Counted from the first letter of the stretch, positions 10,703 through 19,705 are shown. The stretch is DNA of 64,000 bases from Lachnospiraceae bacterium (GCA_910575775.1 CAJTEY010000001.1:124001-188000); one strand, 5' to 3'. Program-made: numbers and translations. Notes: generated from the sequence alone by a model not told the origin.

Positions 10703-11677
10703 TTATATTTCTTTATCCGAAACAGCTGTCTGATTCGCCATCGTTCCCGCGCCCTTTCTCGCCACCACGTAGATTCGCTCACTCTCCTCCGTCACCTCTC
10801 CGTGGGTGTCTGCATCCAGCGCTTCCAAAAAATCCAGTCCCGCCTGCAAAAGAAGTGCCTTCACCTGCTCCAGCCGGTAGCCTCGCTGGTAGTGCACCTC
10901 CTGAAAACGCCGGAATCGCTGTGCCTGCACATTCTCACATAACCGGGTCTGACAAAATTCCTGCCCTGTTTCTCCCTGCACTCTCTCCCGGCAGGCTGTC
11001 TGCCCCTCCGGGTTTCCCCCTGCCACGGACACATTTTTCTCCTCCGCCACAAAGACAGTCAGATCGTACTCGTTGATTTCCTCCTCCTCGTGATAATAGT
11101 TTTCCCAGATAAAGCTGCAATTTTCCCGGTTTTCCGCTATGGTCGCCTCCCCGATCATGACAGCGTATTTGTAGACGGTATTAAAATCAAAGATAAACAG
11201 TCCCTGCGGGTACAGATAATTGTTAACCCGCTCAAAGGTCTGCACGATATCCTCCTCCGTGAGCAGATAATTGACGCTGTCACAGACGCTGACAACCGCC
11301 CCCACCGTGCCGTAAAGTTCAAACTCCCGCATATCCTGCAAAAGATACAGGATGTCTAATCCCGACCGTTCCCGTTTATCCATGGCGATGCGCAGCATCC
11401 CTTCCGCGTTGTCCACGCCAATCATGTCATATCCTCTACGCGCCAGAAGTTCTGTAAGCGTACCTGTCCCACAGCCAAGATCGAGGATGGTGTTGCGCTC
11501 CTGCCGGAGGTTTTGATCCATCGGCTCTGCGGCCGTCTCCCCGCTGTCCGCCGTTTTCGACACATCGTCCACGCCGTACCGCTGAAAAACGCCCATCAGA
11601 AATTCACACCACGCCTCATAGGGCGTGTCGTCCATCAGTTCATCATAAACTTCCGCAAAATCAGAATATGCTTCCAT
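10703..11677 (-). CDS. Class I SAM-dependent methyltransferase
   Basis: A 324-residue cytosolic methyltransferase. The N terminus YSDFAEVYDELMDDTPYEAW is typical of clostridial small-molecule methyltransferases. Motif I is ILDLGCGTGTLTELLARRGY, followed by the acidic loop GVDNAEGML and motif IV region VVSVCDSVNYLL. Two low-complexity stretches lengthen it beyond the usual ~250 residues: one at about 45-62 between the N-terminal helix and motif I, and one at about 215-245 (GGNPEGQTACRERVQGE). These look like insertions in surface loops. The substrate is unknown. The start ATG at 11677 follows AGGAAG. The reading frame overlaps the tail of a DUF3990-like remnant immediately upstream. Confidence 0.85.
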   Translation of the reverse strand: MEAYSDFAEVYDELMDDTPYEAWCEFLMGVFQRYGVDDVSKTADSGETAAEPMDQNLRQERNTILDLGCGTGTLTELLARRGYDMIGVDNAEGMLRIAMDKRERSGLDILYLLQDMREFELYGTVGAVVSVCDSVNYLLTEEDIVQTFERVNNYLYPQGLFIFDFNTVYKYAVMIGEATIAENRENCSFIWENYYHEEEEINEYDLTVFVAEEKNVSVAGGNPEGQTACRERVQGETGQEFCQTRLCENVQAQRFRRFQEVHYQRGYRLEQVKALLLQAGLDFLEALDADTHGEVTEESERIYVVARKGAGTMANQTAVSDKEI

Positions 11678-11695
11678 CTTCCTGTCCGTCCTGTT

Positions 11696-11835
11696 ATCCC
11701 TTTTCCAATCTCTTCATGCCACTTTGTCATTTCCCTGTATTCCAATATTTTCAGAGAGGTATCCATTCGCACCGTATAGACGTTCACCACAGGCGTACTA
11801 TACCGTTTCGCCCATCGCTGTGCCTGCCAGTAAAA
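11696..11835 (-). pseudogene. DUF3990-like gene remnant
   Basis: Just upstream of the methyltransferase, a different minus-strand frame translates as FYWQAQRWAKRYSTPVVNVY and continues TVRMDTSLKILEYREMT. This matches the DUF3990 pattern as I know it (FY-T-...QA..WA-R, VVN-Y, LK-L-F). The internal spacing of the FY...QA part is shortened, the upstream sequence is unrecognisable, and there is no ribosome site. I infer a decayed fragment. The family assignment is by eye. Confidence 0.5.
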
Positions 11836-11979
11836 CCACTTTTCTCTACTGTATAACTGTATAACAACGCAAAAGCTTTCGCAACCAAAAATTCCGGCCG
11901 CTCAATCCGTATTTCTTAAGATTTCCTATATCATAAACAAACACCTTAGACAGCCGCCCGAAAATATGCCATATTATAA

Positions 11980-12252
11980 ATGCATAAAAAACTGAGTGCC
12001 CACGGCGTCACGGCAGTCGACGGCGAAAACCAGACAGACATGGTAAACCCACAGCGGATGTGCGCCTTTGCAGACGCTCTGAAAAGTGGAGAAACGGCGG
12101 AGCTTACCGTTCTTGTCGTCTCGGCTTACGGCAGGTTCACCGAATATCATCTGCGCGCAGAAGAGGACGCCCTTTCCGTCATCAAAACCTGCTATCAGTA
12201 CATTGAGGGAACTTTTGAGCCGAAAAGCCGCGTGTCCTTCCCCGCTGATTCA
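11980..12252 (+). pseudogene. 3'-truncated coding remnant, possibly DUF4362/DUF4830-like
   Basis: The frame opening at ATG 11980 has coding-like composition for ~90 codons: HGVTAVDGENQTDMVNPQRM, then AFADALKSGETAELTVLVVS, TEYHLRAEEDALSVIKTCYQ and FEPKSRVSFPADSW. The layout (NxxRM..F...KSGETAELTVL, then a TEYHL strand) resembles clostridial lipoproteins of the DUF4362/DUF4830 type, but I am not certain. There is no ribosome site, no signal peptide, and a TAA lies just before the ATG, so the 5' part is missing. The 3' end overlaps the last ~19 codons of the convergent GH20 gene, after which the frame is only an antisense shadow. This suggests a deletion junction near 12250. Confidence 0.45.
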
Positions 12253-15197
12253 TGGCAGAATAGATCAGCGTGCAGCGCTCCGCCTCCGTTTCCTCCCACG
12301 TACAGCTCCAGCTCTCCGTCAAAGCTCCCCGTCTCTTCCCCCACTCTCTGCAAGGGAAACACAAAGGTTGCGTGCTCCTCAAAGGGCTCGCTGCTTCCCA
12401 GACTGTCCACTTCTTTCTCCTCGCCAAGGAAAAAGGATTCGCCGCCCGCATAGAGCTTCGTCACACCCGCTTCGCCTTCTACTTTTAAATTCACCCACTC
12501 GCCCTTTGGCAGCGTATAGTCAAAGGTGTAAGTCCTGCCTTCTCTGGTAAAGCCCACCTTTCCTGTTTCCGGCTCCACCGCATAGAAAGCCCACTTGCCG
12601 TAAGCGCAGTCGCCCTCCGCTATGATCTGGGCTTTATTGCTCTTTGCCGGGTTCTCCTCCAGCCGCACCTTCATCTTAACCGTGTAACGCGGCTCCGCTG
12701 CCGGCTCCTCAACCCCCAGAGGCTCCAGTCTCCCGGTCTCCTTCTCCAAATCAGCCGCGATCCGGTCCGCCCCCCACAGCCTGGCAGACAACACACCCAG
12801 AGGCTCCAAAAACCGCACATACAGATCATATTCGCTGATGCCGATATCCAGACTGCCGCACATGTCGTTCCAGATCATGTAGGCCGCCCCCAGCATCTGC
12901 GGCGAATAGGCGGGGATGGTCTCCGTCCTGTTATAGTCATAAAACCGGTTAGGCGCCCAATTTTCGTACAATTCCCTGCAATCCAGATAGTCGTAGCCGC
13001 CGCCCGGTATGATGTAAAGATGGTTATTCTGCATGTTGATCAGAGAATAGCCCGCCTCGTACATTTCCTGCGGATCGGCCCAATCCGTACTCCAAATATT
13101 CATCTGCAGGTTTTCAGGGGAAGGCACTGTCGTGCCGCCCATATTGCTAAGACTTCCCCAGAGGCGCACCGTCTTTCCCGCTTCCTGCACCTGCTTGTTA
13201 ATTCTTGTCAGATACTGCCTGTACTGCTCCCCGTCTCCGTAATACTCGTCCATACCGATATTGACGATCTCAGCTTCCCGGAATGCGCCGCTTTCCTCAT
13301 CCAGCGCTTCCCGCCAGATCTCCTCTGCCAAGGCCACGGCCTTTCCGTTCCCAAGATCAATCTGATCCACCGATTCGCCGGAAGTGCGCAGAGCATAATC
13401 CGGGTAGCGTTTCGTAATGGAAAGCGAGTGGGCCGGGGTATCAATCTCCGGCACTACCGTCACGCCGTAAGTCTTCGCCGTGGCAATGAACTGCGCAAGC
13501 TCCTCTTTCGTGTAGGCATACTCCTGCGGCATCGGATAATTCCCTTCGGCCTGCACTCCCAGAACGCCGGATTCCAGCCGGAACGCACTTTCCGCCGTCA
13601 TGGCCTGCTCCACCGAGCCGGTGAGTCCGCTGGTGGCAAGGATCTCATTGTCATTCAGATGAATCGCCAGATCATTCATCTTATACCATGACATCGTCTC
13701 CATCATTGTATAAAGTACATCAAGCGACACGGCCTTTCTGGCCACGTCGATCCCAAAGCCCCGCACCTCGTAGAGCGGATAGTCACGGATATATCCCTGC
13801 GGGGCAGTTTCCCCTTCCTTCCAACCGGCAAACAGCATCTGCATCAAGGTGACCGTACCCCAGCGGATTCCTGTCGCTGTCTCCGCCTTTATGACACATT
13901 TGTCAGTTATCTCACAGGTATATCCTTCCCTGCCAAGGCCATTCTCCTCCTGCGCATAGCCAAGATAAATATCACCCGGCCTGACATCCTCCTCCGTCCC
14001 CTCGAGAACAGGCAGGCGCTTCTGGAAATCCCTGTCCTTACCGCAGCGCTCGCTCAAAAGTTCCGCCACATCCCAGACTGTCTGCGCATCCGCCTCTGCA
14101 CTCTCACCCGTTTTCACGTTATGCCCCCCGGCCGGATCCGTCTTCTCTTCTTTTCCATACGGACGGCTGTCCATATCCACAATAATCCGCGCGCCTTCCT
14201 CCAGATAAAAGCTGCCACGGCCTCCTTTCCACTCCGCAATCGAGGGAATCACCCAGCCGGGACAGGCATTGACCGCCCCCTGCCCGTCTTCCGCCAAAGC
14301 CACGTCCACATCGGCCTGTTCATTCTCCAACGCATCATCCGCCTCGCCCGCATCTGACTGCACTTCCTCCGGCACGGCGTCCGCCGCAGGCACATGCACC
14401 ACAAAGGAAACCTCCCTTGTCTCCTCCCGGCCCCTCGTGTCCTCCACCAGATAACCCACCGTCACGTCCTTCCCCTGAATCGTGTCATAGACGGTGCCGT
14501 CCGCCCCGATCACCTGCTCTAAGTCCGCGCCGATCAGCGTTACCCGAAAACCGTCCGGCGTTTCCGGGAGAACCAGCTTTCTGCCGCCCTCCGCTGTTTT
14601 TTCAATAACAGGCGTTTCTAATTTGTAGGCCGTTGGCTTGTCCCCGTAGACCTCAAACTCATAGAGGGAAACGTTCTGATACAGATCAGAGTAATCCGCC
14701 GACTCCTTCGACACCTCATAGGTGGACAGGCGAAGGAAACGTGTCTGTACAGGCTTCTTCAAAACGATTTCCTGGCTGAGCAGCTCCGGCGCCGTCTCAA
14801 AAGCCGCAAGCGTCTCGTAAGCCGTACCGTCCACGGAGCTTTCCAGCGCATAGGAGACAGCGTTTGCCCGCTCCCATTTCAGCACAACAAAAGAAACTGA
14901 AATTTCTTCGGGAAATTCCAGTTGTATAAAATGAGAGGCATCCTCCCTGTTATTCTCGCTGGACCAGCGGGAAGCGCGATCCGCATCGTTCCCGTCAATG
15001 GCCATAGCCGCAGACAAGGCCTCCTGCTCCACGCTGTCACAGGTAGCCTTCACACCCTTCCCCAGAGCCAGATTCGGGTTATCCTCCCCGGAAAGCGATC
15101 CTCCAAGCAAGACACCGATCAGCCCGGCCGCTGCCAGAACCACCATAAGCGCAGCGCCGGCCAGCATATATTTTTTCCTGTCTTTTTTCACCTTCAT
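12195..15197 (-). CDS. GH20 family beta-N-acetylhexosaminidase, membrane-anchored, multidomain
   Basis: A 1000-residue predicted exo-hexosaminidase that would release terminal GlcNAc/GalNAc from host or dietary glycans outside the cell. An N-terminal signal-anchor (about 10-32) is followed by a discoidin/F5-8C-like domain (about 45-185, ending YQNVSLYEFEVYG). A GH20 beta-domain and TIM barrel occupy about 320-820: VRGFGIDVARKAVSLDVLY, MNDLAIHLNDNE, VVPEIDTPAHS, and NIGMDEYYG, which holds the catalytic Asp-Glu pair. A LamG-like domain occupies about 845-975. The final ~20 residues are antisense to the remnant at 11980-12252, and an alternative frame there reads EETEAERCTLIYSAMN, closer to a normal LamG end; a frameshift or junction may have altered the C terminus. 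Its ATG lies 8 nt after the upstream gene's stop, so the two form an operon. Confidence 0.85.
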   Translation of the reverse strand: MKVKKDRKKYMLAGAALMVVLAAAGLIGVLLGGSLSGEDNPNLALGKGVKATCDSVEQEALSAAMAIDGNDADRASRWSSENNREDASHFIQLEFPEEISVSFVVLKWERANAVSYALESSVDGTAYETLAAFETAPELLSQEIVLKKPVQTRFLRLSTYEVSKESADYSDLYQNVSLYEFEVYGDKPTAYKLETPVIEKTAEGGRKLVLPETPDGFRVTLIGADLEQVIGADGTVYDTIQGKDVTVGYLVEDTRGREETREVSFVVHVPAADAVPEEVQSDAGEADDALENEQADVDVALAEDGQGAVNACPGWVIPSIAEWKGGRGSFYLEEGARIIVDMDSRPYGKEEKTDPAGGHNVKTGESAEADAQTVWDVAELLSERCGKDRDFQKRLPVLEGTEEDVRPGDIYLGYAQEENGLGREGYTCEITDKCVIKAETATGIRWGTVTLMQMLFAGWKEGETAPQGYIRDYPLYEVRGFGIDVARKAVSLDVLYTMMETMSWYKMNDLAIHLNDNEILATSGLTGSVEQAMTAESAFRLESGVLGVQAEGNYPMPQEYAYTKEELAQFIATAKTYGVTVVPEIDTPAHSLSITKRYPDYALRTSGESVDQIDLGNGKAVALAEEIWREALDEESGAFREAEIVNIGMDEYYGDGEQYRQYLTRINKQVQEAGKTVRLWGSLSNMGGTTVPSPENLQMNIWSTDWADPQEMYEAGYSLINMQNNHLYIIPGGGYDYLDCRELYENWAPNRFYDYNRTETIPAYSPQMLGAAYMIWNDMCGSLDIGISEYDLYVRFLEPLGVLSARLWGADRIAADLEKETGRLEPLGVEEPAAEPRYTVKMKVRLEENPAKSNKAQIIAEGDCAYGKWAFYAVEPETGKVGFTREGRTYTFDYTLPKGEWVNLKVEGEAGVTKLYAGGESFFLGEEKEVDSLGSSEPFEEHATFVFPLQRVGEETGSFDGELELYVGGNGGGALHADLFCHESAGKDTRLFGSKVPSMY

Positions 15198-15205
15198 CCG
15201 TGATC

Positions 15206-15706
15206 TTACCCCACAAGTGCACCCAGCAGCCCGTAAGAGAGGAAAGACATGATCACCGTTGCGATGGCAATGCCTAAAAGCTCCGCCAAAACCGCCTTCT
15301 TAAAGTCCACATCCAAAAGAGCAGCAATCAGAGAACCCGTCCAGGCTCCCGTGCCCGGCAGGGGAATCCCCACAAAGAGCACCAGTCCCCAAAATTCATA
15401 ACGCTTGATATTGTCACTCTTGCTCATGGCGCGGTTTTCCAGTTTCTCAATAATACCGCGGAAAATTTTTATTTTCTTAAGCAGCTTAAACACCTGCTTG
15501 ATAAACAGTAAAATAAAGGGAATCGGAATAATATTGCCAATGATGCAGATCGGAATCGCCGTGGTAATTGGCACCTGCAAAAGCTTGGAGACAATCAGAC
15601 CGCCGCGCAGCTCCAAAATCGGTATCATGGAAATCACAAAAACCACAATCTCCTTACTCACATATCTTCCCAATGTATTGGCAAATGCCACCGCTAAACT
15701 TTCCAT
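15206..15706 (-). CDS. Small multi-drug export-type membrane protein (COG2426)
   Basis: A 166-residue integral membrane protein of the COG2426/PF06695 'putative small multi-drug export' family. Hallmarks are the early SMIPILELRGGLIVS segment (an R-G-G after a helix), the GNIIPIPFILLF helix, a basic cytoplasmic loop, and FVGIPLPGTGAWTGSLIA. Four to five hydrophobic helices are visible. Transport activity has little direct support in this family; it may be a DedA-like or structural membrane protein. A perfect 25-bp inverted repeat lies about 100 bp upstream and may control it. The GH20 gene follows after 8 nt. Confidence 0.85.
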   Translation of the reverse strand: MESLAVAFANTLGRYVSKEIVVFVISMIPILELRGGLIVSKLLQVPITTAIPICIIGNIIPIPFILLFIKQVFKLLKKIKIFRGIIEKLENRAMSKSDNIKRYEFWGLVLFVGIPLPGTGAWTGSLIAALLDVDFKKAVLAELLGIAIATVIMSFLSYGLLGALVG

Positions 15707-15809
15707 ATTTTCTTACACTCCTCCACTGTTTTCATTATTAAATCCTATTTTAACTAACTCAATCCACTGCATTTTCTCTGGCCTTCCGCCCGCTCTGCCT
15801 TCTACTGTT

Positions 15810-15834
15810 ATAAGTATATGTCTTATATACTTAT
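15810..15834. promoter_or_regulatory. Perfect 10-bp inverted repeat, probable operator
   Basis: ATAAGTATAT-gtctt-ATATACTTAT is a perfect dyad with a 5-nt centre, placed 104 bp upstream of the COG2426 start in a hisC-COG2426 intergenic region without other features. A TATAAC overlaps its promoter-proximal half. The geometry suits a dimeric repressor or activator (GntR/YtrA, TetR or MarR type). No matching regulator gene is in the window. It has no downstream T-run, so a terminator is unlikely. Confidence 0.5.
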
Positions 15835-15885
15835 GAAAAACACCTTATTCCGATAAATCTTCCCTTAACATCCGCCGACGGTTTT

Positions 15886-16941
15886 CTACCCGCAGATTTC
15901 ATAAAGCGCCCGGTAAAGCGCCTCCATCTGCCCATCTGTCCCTATGGTAATGCGAAGATAATTGTCGATCCTGTCCTTGTTCCACCACCTGACATAAATG
16001 TCATTTTCTTTCAACCGCTCGAAAATTTCACGGGCAGGAACCGTTTTGTGGGAGGCAAAGATAAAATTGGCATAGGACTTCGGAAAAGCAAATCCCCGCT
16101 TTGTCAACTCCTCCTCCGCCTTTTCTCTCGTCTGTATGATCCTCCGACAGCAATCCCTAAAGTACGCCTCATCCCGCACCGCCTCCACGCCAAGCGCAAG
16201 GGCCGCCGTGTTCAGGGTATAGGAGTTGACCGAATACTTTACGTCATTCAGATACCGGATCAGCGCAGGCTGCCCCATACAAAAGCCGATCCGCATACCC
16301 GCCATGGACCGGGACTTGGAAAAGGTCTGCACCACCAGCAGATTGTCATACTTATCAATCAGCGGCAGCGCGCTCGTCCCGCCGAAATCAATGTACGCCT
16401 CGTCCACAATCACCACCACATCCCGGTTGGCCGCCACAATCTCCTCCACCTTTTCAAGGGGCATCAGCACTCCCGTAGGGGCGTTGGGATTCGGGAAAAT
16501 CACGCCGCCGTTAGGCTTGCAGTAATCCGCCGGACAGATCTGAAAGTCCGCGTCCAGCGCCTTCCTCTCATAGGGTATTCCGTACACATCCGCCCACACG
16601 TCATAGAAAGAATAGGTGATATCCGGGAAAAAAACCGGTTTGTCCGACTGAAAAAAGGTCATAAAAGCGATAGAAAGCACATCGTCCGAGCCGACGCCGA
16701 TAAAAATCTGATCCGTCCCGATCTGATAATGCCCCGCCAGCGCCTCCGCCAGCTCTGTCTGTTCCGGGAACTCTGGATAGAGCCTGAATTTTTCCACATC
16801 CAGAGCGGCCAGAGCCTTCCCAACCCCCGGCGCAGGCGGATACGGATTTTCATTGGTATTCAGTTTGATAACACCCGATTTCTTCGGTTGTTCGCCGGGC
16901 GTATACGGCACCACCCTGCGTACATTTTCTTCCCATTTCAT
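15886..16941 (-). CDS. hisC: Histidinol-phosphate aminotransferase
   Basis: PLP-dependent class I/II aminotransferase that converts imidazole-acetol phosphate and glutamate to histidinol phosphate in histidine biosynthesis. The 351 residues are normal length. Visible signatures are LNTNENPYPPAPGV near the N terminus, GVGSDDVL for cofactor phosphate binding, FPNPNAPTG, VIVDEAYIDFGG, and the PLP lysine region VVQTFSKSRSMAGMRIGF (Lys in SKS). AAGGAG lies 9 nt before the ATG. It sits 19 bp after the GT2 gene, away from other his genes, so it is probably cotranscribed with a cell-envelope gene. Family members also act on tyrosine or phenylalanine, so a broader transaminase role is possible. Confidence 0.93.
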   Translation of the reverse strand: MKWEENVRRVVPYTPGEQPKKSGVIKLNTNENPYPPAPGVGKALAALDVEKFRLYPEFPEQTELAEALAGHYQIGTDQIFIGVGSDDVLSIAFMTFFQSDKPVFFPDITYSFYDVWADVYGIPYERKALDADFQICPADYCKPNGGVIFPNPNAPTGVLMPLEKVEEIVAANRDVVVIVDEAYIDFGGTSALPLIDKYDNLLVVQTFSKSRSMAGMRIGFCMGQPALIRYLNDVKYSVNSYTLNTAALALGVEAVRDEAYFRDCCRRIIQTREKAEEELTKRGFAFPKSYANFIFASHKTVPAREIFERLKENDIYVRWWNKDRIDNYLRITIGTDGQMEALYRALYEICG

Positions 16942-16960
16942 GCGGTTTATCTCCTTCTTC

Positions 16961-17977
16961 TCACGTTATTGACCACGCAGCCGCGAGTCCGCTATATTCT
17001 GCCGCCTGCTCTTCATTGCCAAGCTCCTGATAGCACTTGGCAAGTCCCCGCAGGGGAAGATCGCCGCCGCTGTGGATGTCTAAAATGCTCTCCGTCTCGT
17101 AAGCCGCATTATACAGCCACACAATAGCCTCATCATAATCTTCCCTTTCCATATAGAAAGCTCCCAGCTCGCAGCAGATTTCCGCACAGCCTTCGGACGC
17201 AACAGCCTTCATCGCGTACTTAAAAAAGTCCGCCACATCTCCGGCAAGCCGCGCCGCCTTTGCCGCCACGCAGGCCGCCTCCATCAGCTCCTCTTCTCCC
17301 CGGCTCCCATCCTTGCAGGAATCCTGGAAAAACGCCCTGGCCGCCAGAAAATCTTTCTCCTCCCCGGAGATAAAAAGCTCTTTCGCGTAAATGTTGTGCA
17401 GTCTCTTATCGAGAGGCTCCCCCGCCTCCACAATCCGCGCAAAAGCCGCCAGATCCCTGTCCTTGTGGTTTTCTTCCGGCAGATGCTGAATGCAGATCTC
17501 GCTATCGTAAATAACAGGCGTAATTCCCACCTGCTCATGGATCGCCCCCTGCCATCGGAACGTGCGGTTTCTCCTAAAAAGCTTAGGCCGAAGCTCCTTG
17601 TCGTAGTTGTAGATCGTTCCGTTTGCCAATTGATTTGCATAATACATCTGTACAATTTCGATCTCCGGCAGCAGAACCTCCTTCATCCGCAAGAAAGCGG
17701 CTCTGTTTTCCTCATCCAGCACTTCGTCCGCATCTGCCGAATAGATATACTCCATCTTTGCCTTGGAAAAAGCAAAATTTCTCGCCTCCGAAAAGTTCCC
17801 CGTCCACACAAAGTCATAGACCTGCTCCGTATACCCCGCCGCAATCCGCTTCGTTTCATCGGCAGAGCCCGTGTCCACAATGATAATCTCATCCACAAGC
17901 CCTTGCAGGCTGTCCAGACATCTGGCTAAAATCCGCTCTTCATTTTTCACGATCATGCACAGGCTGATTGTGACCAT
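16961..17977 (-). CDS. Family 2 glycosyltransferase with C-terminal helical repeats
   Basis: A 338-residue cytosolic glycosyltransferase. The GT-A domain opens ISLCMIVKNEERILARCLDS, with the nucleotide-binding strand EIIIVDTGSADETKRIA and a D-A-D metal motif in YIYSADADEVLD. After residue ~210 it becomes Ala/Glu-rich and helical (YAMKAVASEG...YMEREDYDEAIVWLYNAAYE), resembling TPR repeats found in clostridial 'SPBc2-type' glycosyltransferases. The internal ATG at 17977 is taken as start because AAGGAAGG lies 7 nt upstream and it begins the domain; an upstream in-frame start at 18004 would add nine unrelated residues. The acceptor is unknown. It lies between a small hypothetical gene and hisC. 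Confidence 0.85.
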   Translation of the reverse strand: MVTISLCMIVKNEERILARCLDSLQGLVDEIIIVDTGSADETKRIAAGYTEQVYDFVWTGNFSEARNFAFSKAKMEYIYSADADEVLDEENRAAFLRMKEVLLPEIEIVQMYYANQLANGTIYNYDKELRPKLFRRNRTFRWQGAIHEQVGITPVIYDSEICIQHLPEENHKDRDLAAFARIVEAGEPLDKRLHNIYAKELFISGEEKDFLAARAFFQDSCKDGSRGEEELMEAACVAAKAARLAGDVADFFKYAMKAVASEGCAEICCELGAFYMEREDYDEAIVWLYNAAYETESILDIHSGGDLPLRGLAKCYQELGNEEQAAEYSGLAAAWSIT

Positions 17978-18070
17978 GGATATCCTTCCTTTCCCTCCCG
18001 GCATTCTGCGCGGCGCTCCCTATCGTCCGCCGACAGACCGGCTCCCGTCTCCTGCATTCGGCTTCTCGCG

Positions 18071-18343
18071 TCACCGATAAGAAAACAGCGCTTCGGTCTG
18101 CATTCTCTCCTCCACGGGCAGCCACGTCTCGCTCTTTCCCGCCCGAAACAGCAGATTCTCATATCGGTGCTTCTTCACAAATCCCGCAGACGCATAAAGC
18201 AGATATCTTGTCGTAAAAGACATGTCTCCCATCCGCTCCCGCATATTTACGACATAGGTGTCATTTATCTTCCGCAGCCGTTCTCTCCCAAGAAACCGGT
18301 ATTTTTCACCGTCCCAGTTATAGATCTTTACTTTTTCTCCCAT
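18071..18343 (-). CDS. Small hypothetical protein
   Basis: A 90-residue protein beginning MGEKVKIYNWDGEKYRFLGR; I do not recognise a family. It is basic and aromatic-rich, with no membrane segment or signal peptide, and may form a small beta-sheet domain. The ATG at 18343 is preceded by GGAGG at about 5 nt, whereas the longer frame from 18376 has no ribosome site. It lies 93 bp upstream of the GT2 gene on the same strand, so it may be the first gene of a GT2-hisC transcript. Confidence 0.6.
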   Translation of the reverse strand: MGEKVKIYNWDGEKYRFLGRERLRKINDTYVVNMRERMGDMSFTTRYLLYASAGFVKKHRYENLLFRAGKSETWLPVEERMQTEALFSYR

Positions 18344-18415
18344 TGTGCCTCCATTCCGGCACATCTCTCCAGACATTCTTTAGATAGAGTAACACACTCC
18401 CCCGCCGATTGCAAT

Positions 18416-19576
18416 TCAAACCGAAGGTGAAAGGACGCGCCTTAGCGCAGACAGCAGCCGGTCCTGCCCTCTCTGCAATAGCAGCGGCAGCCCTACCCCC
18501 GCAGCCAGATAAACCATCTGAAACGCCTCCGATCCTTTTACCAGATAATAATAATCAATATCTGCGTAAAAACGCGCAAAATCAAAATCCGACAGATACC
18601 CCGTATGGGCAGCAATCCCCGCCAGAACCGCCTTCACCAGCATAAAAGCCAAGATATGGTGCATCATCACCGCATAAGTATTGCGGCCCAGATACAGAAA
18701 GTTTGCCCCGCAGAGCGGAGCCAGAATTTTCGAAACGCGCAGCCAGAACGCCACACCTGACACCACTGTCACATACGGAATCACCGGCCCGTTTGCAAAG
18801 CCTGTGCACCACACACTGCTGTAGGCAAGCCCGTTGCAGCACAGATGCAGAAGCACCTGTATACCAAACACCGCAGCAAAGTAGGGACCGTTTCCAAGAG
18901 TGTCCCATGCTTCCAGTTTCTTCTTATAAAATTGGCCCATCTGAAAGCACGGATAGAGGAAGAGAATCCGTCCAAGCGTCTTGTATAACCCCCACACACG
19001 ACCTTCTATGGCAAACTGCACCACAAGCATCCCCACGGCCAGAGTGCCGATCAGAATCAGCCACTCGCTATTTATACGCAGCCATCTGAGCAGAAGCCGC
19101 ATACACAGATTCATCACCTCAACGATAAAGAGCACGGGCACAAACCATGCCGCAAAATGATAGATAAACTGATAACCGTTTAAGAAGGGAGATACAAACA
19201 GAGTCTTAAATGAGATCGCCTCACCCATCGCAAAACCGCCAAAGGCCCTCAGCGCCCATGCGACAATTCCATAAATCACATTCCAGATAAAATAAGGCAG
19301 GAGAAGACGTCCCGCCTTCCTTTTCAGATACGCGAAAGGCCTGCTCTCCTCCTCTTCCCGATAGAAATAGCCAGAAATAAACATAAAGAGCGGCACATGA
19401 AAAGAATAGTAGGGAAACAGACCGCCCACCGATAAAATATCATAGCCTGAATGACCCGCCACGATCATGATAATGGCAAGGGCAGATAGAACCCCGAATG
19501 TAACACTATATTCGCGGGAGAATGCGCCCTCCCGCCTCTCATATGACACACTTGTCACTTTCTTTTTCTTTTTCAT
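18416..19576 (-). CDS. Acyltransferase family 3 (OafA-like) membrane protein
   Basis: A 386-residue membrane protein with about ten hydrophobic helices. The N-terminal region contains IIMVAGHSGYD (the His of the family's catalytic R/H segment) and HVPLFMFISGYFYREEEE, both typical of acyltransferase-3 proteins that O-acetylate surface polysaccharides, peptidoglycan or exopolymers. A very basic N terminus (KKKKK) precedes the first helix. The C terminus lacks an SGNH domain. The ribosome site is weak (AAGG about 14 nt before the ATG). A 7-bp inverted repeat lies in the leader. The lipoprotein at 19776 is divergent. Confidence 0.83.
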   Translation of the reverse strand: MKKKKKVTSVSYERREGAFSREYSVTFGVLSALAIIMIVAGHSGYDILSVGGLFPYYSFHVPLFMFISGYFYREEEESRPFAYLKRKAGRLLLPYFIWNVIYGIVAWALRAFGGFAMGEAISFKTLFVSPFLNGYQFIYHFAAWFVPVLFIVEVMNLCMRLLLRWLRINSEWLILIGTLAVGMLVVQFAIEGRVWGLYKTLGRILFLYPCFQMGQFYKKKLEAWDTLGNGPYFAAVFGIQVLLHLCCNGLAYSSVWCTGFANGPVIPYVTVVSGVAFWLRVSKILAPLCGANFLYLGRNTYAVMMHHILAFMLVKAVLAGIAAHTGYLSDFDFARFYADIDYYYLVKGSEAFQMVYLAAGVGLPLLLQRGQDRLLSALRRVLSPSV

Positions 19577-19610
19577 CTAAATTAACAGCCTTCTACTAGT
19601 CAGATATCCA

Positions 19611-19627
19611 TTCGTCTACCAGACGAA
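19611..19627. promoter_or_regulatory. Inverted repeat TTCGTCT-acc-AGACGAA
   Basis: A perfect 7-bp dyad with a 3-nt centre lies 35 bp upstream of the acyltransferase start, in the divergent region shared with the lipoprotein gene. It could be an operator or a small 5'-UTR hairpin; there is no T-run. Confidence 0.35.
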
Positions 19628-19676
19628 CAACGCTTTTTGCCGTCCTGTCTATTATGATATTGTATCACGCCCCTAT

Positions 19677-19705
19677 TTGAATATCCACAAAAGATATTGT
19701 AAAAT
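19677..19705 (+). promoter_or_regulatory. Sigma-A promoter of the lipoprotein gene
   Basis: TTGAAT (19677-19682), a 17-bp spacer and TAAAAT (19700-19705). The inferred transcript start is about 64 nt before the ATG at 19776. Confidence 0.6.

Noticed and set aside
16048-17127. Plus-strand 359-codon open frame
   Set aside because: It is antisense to hisC, Arg/His-rich and without a ribosome site or homology; a shadow of the real gene.
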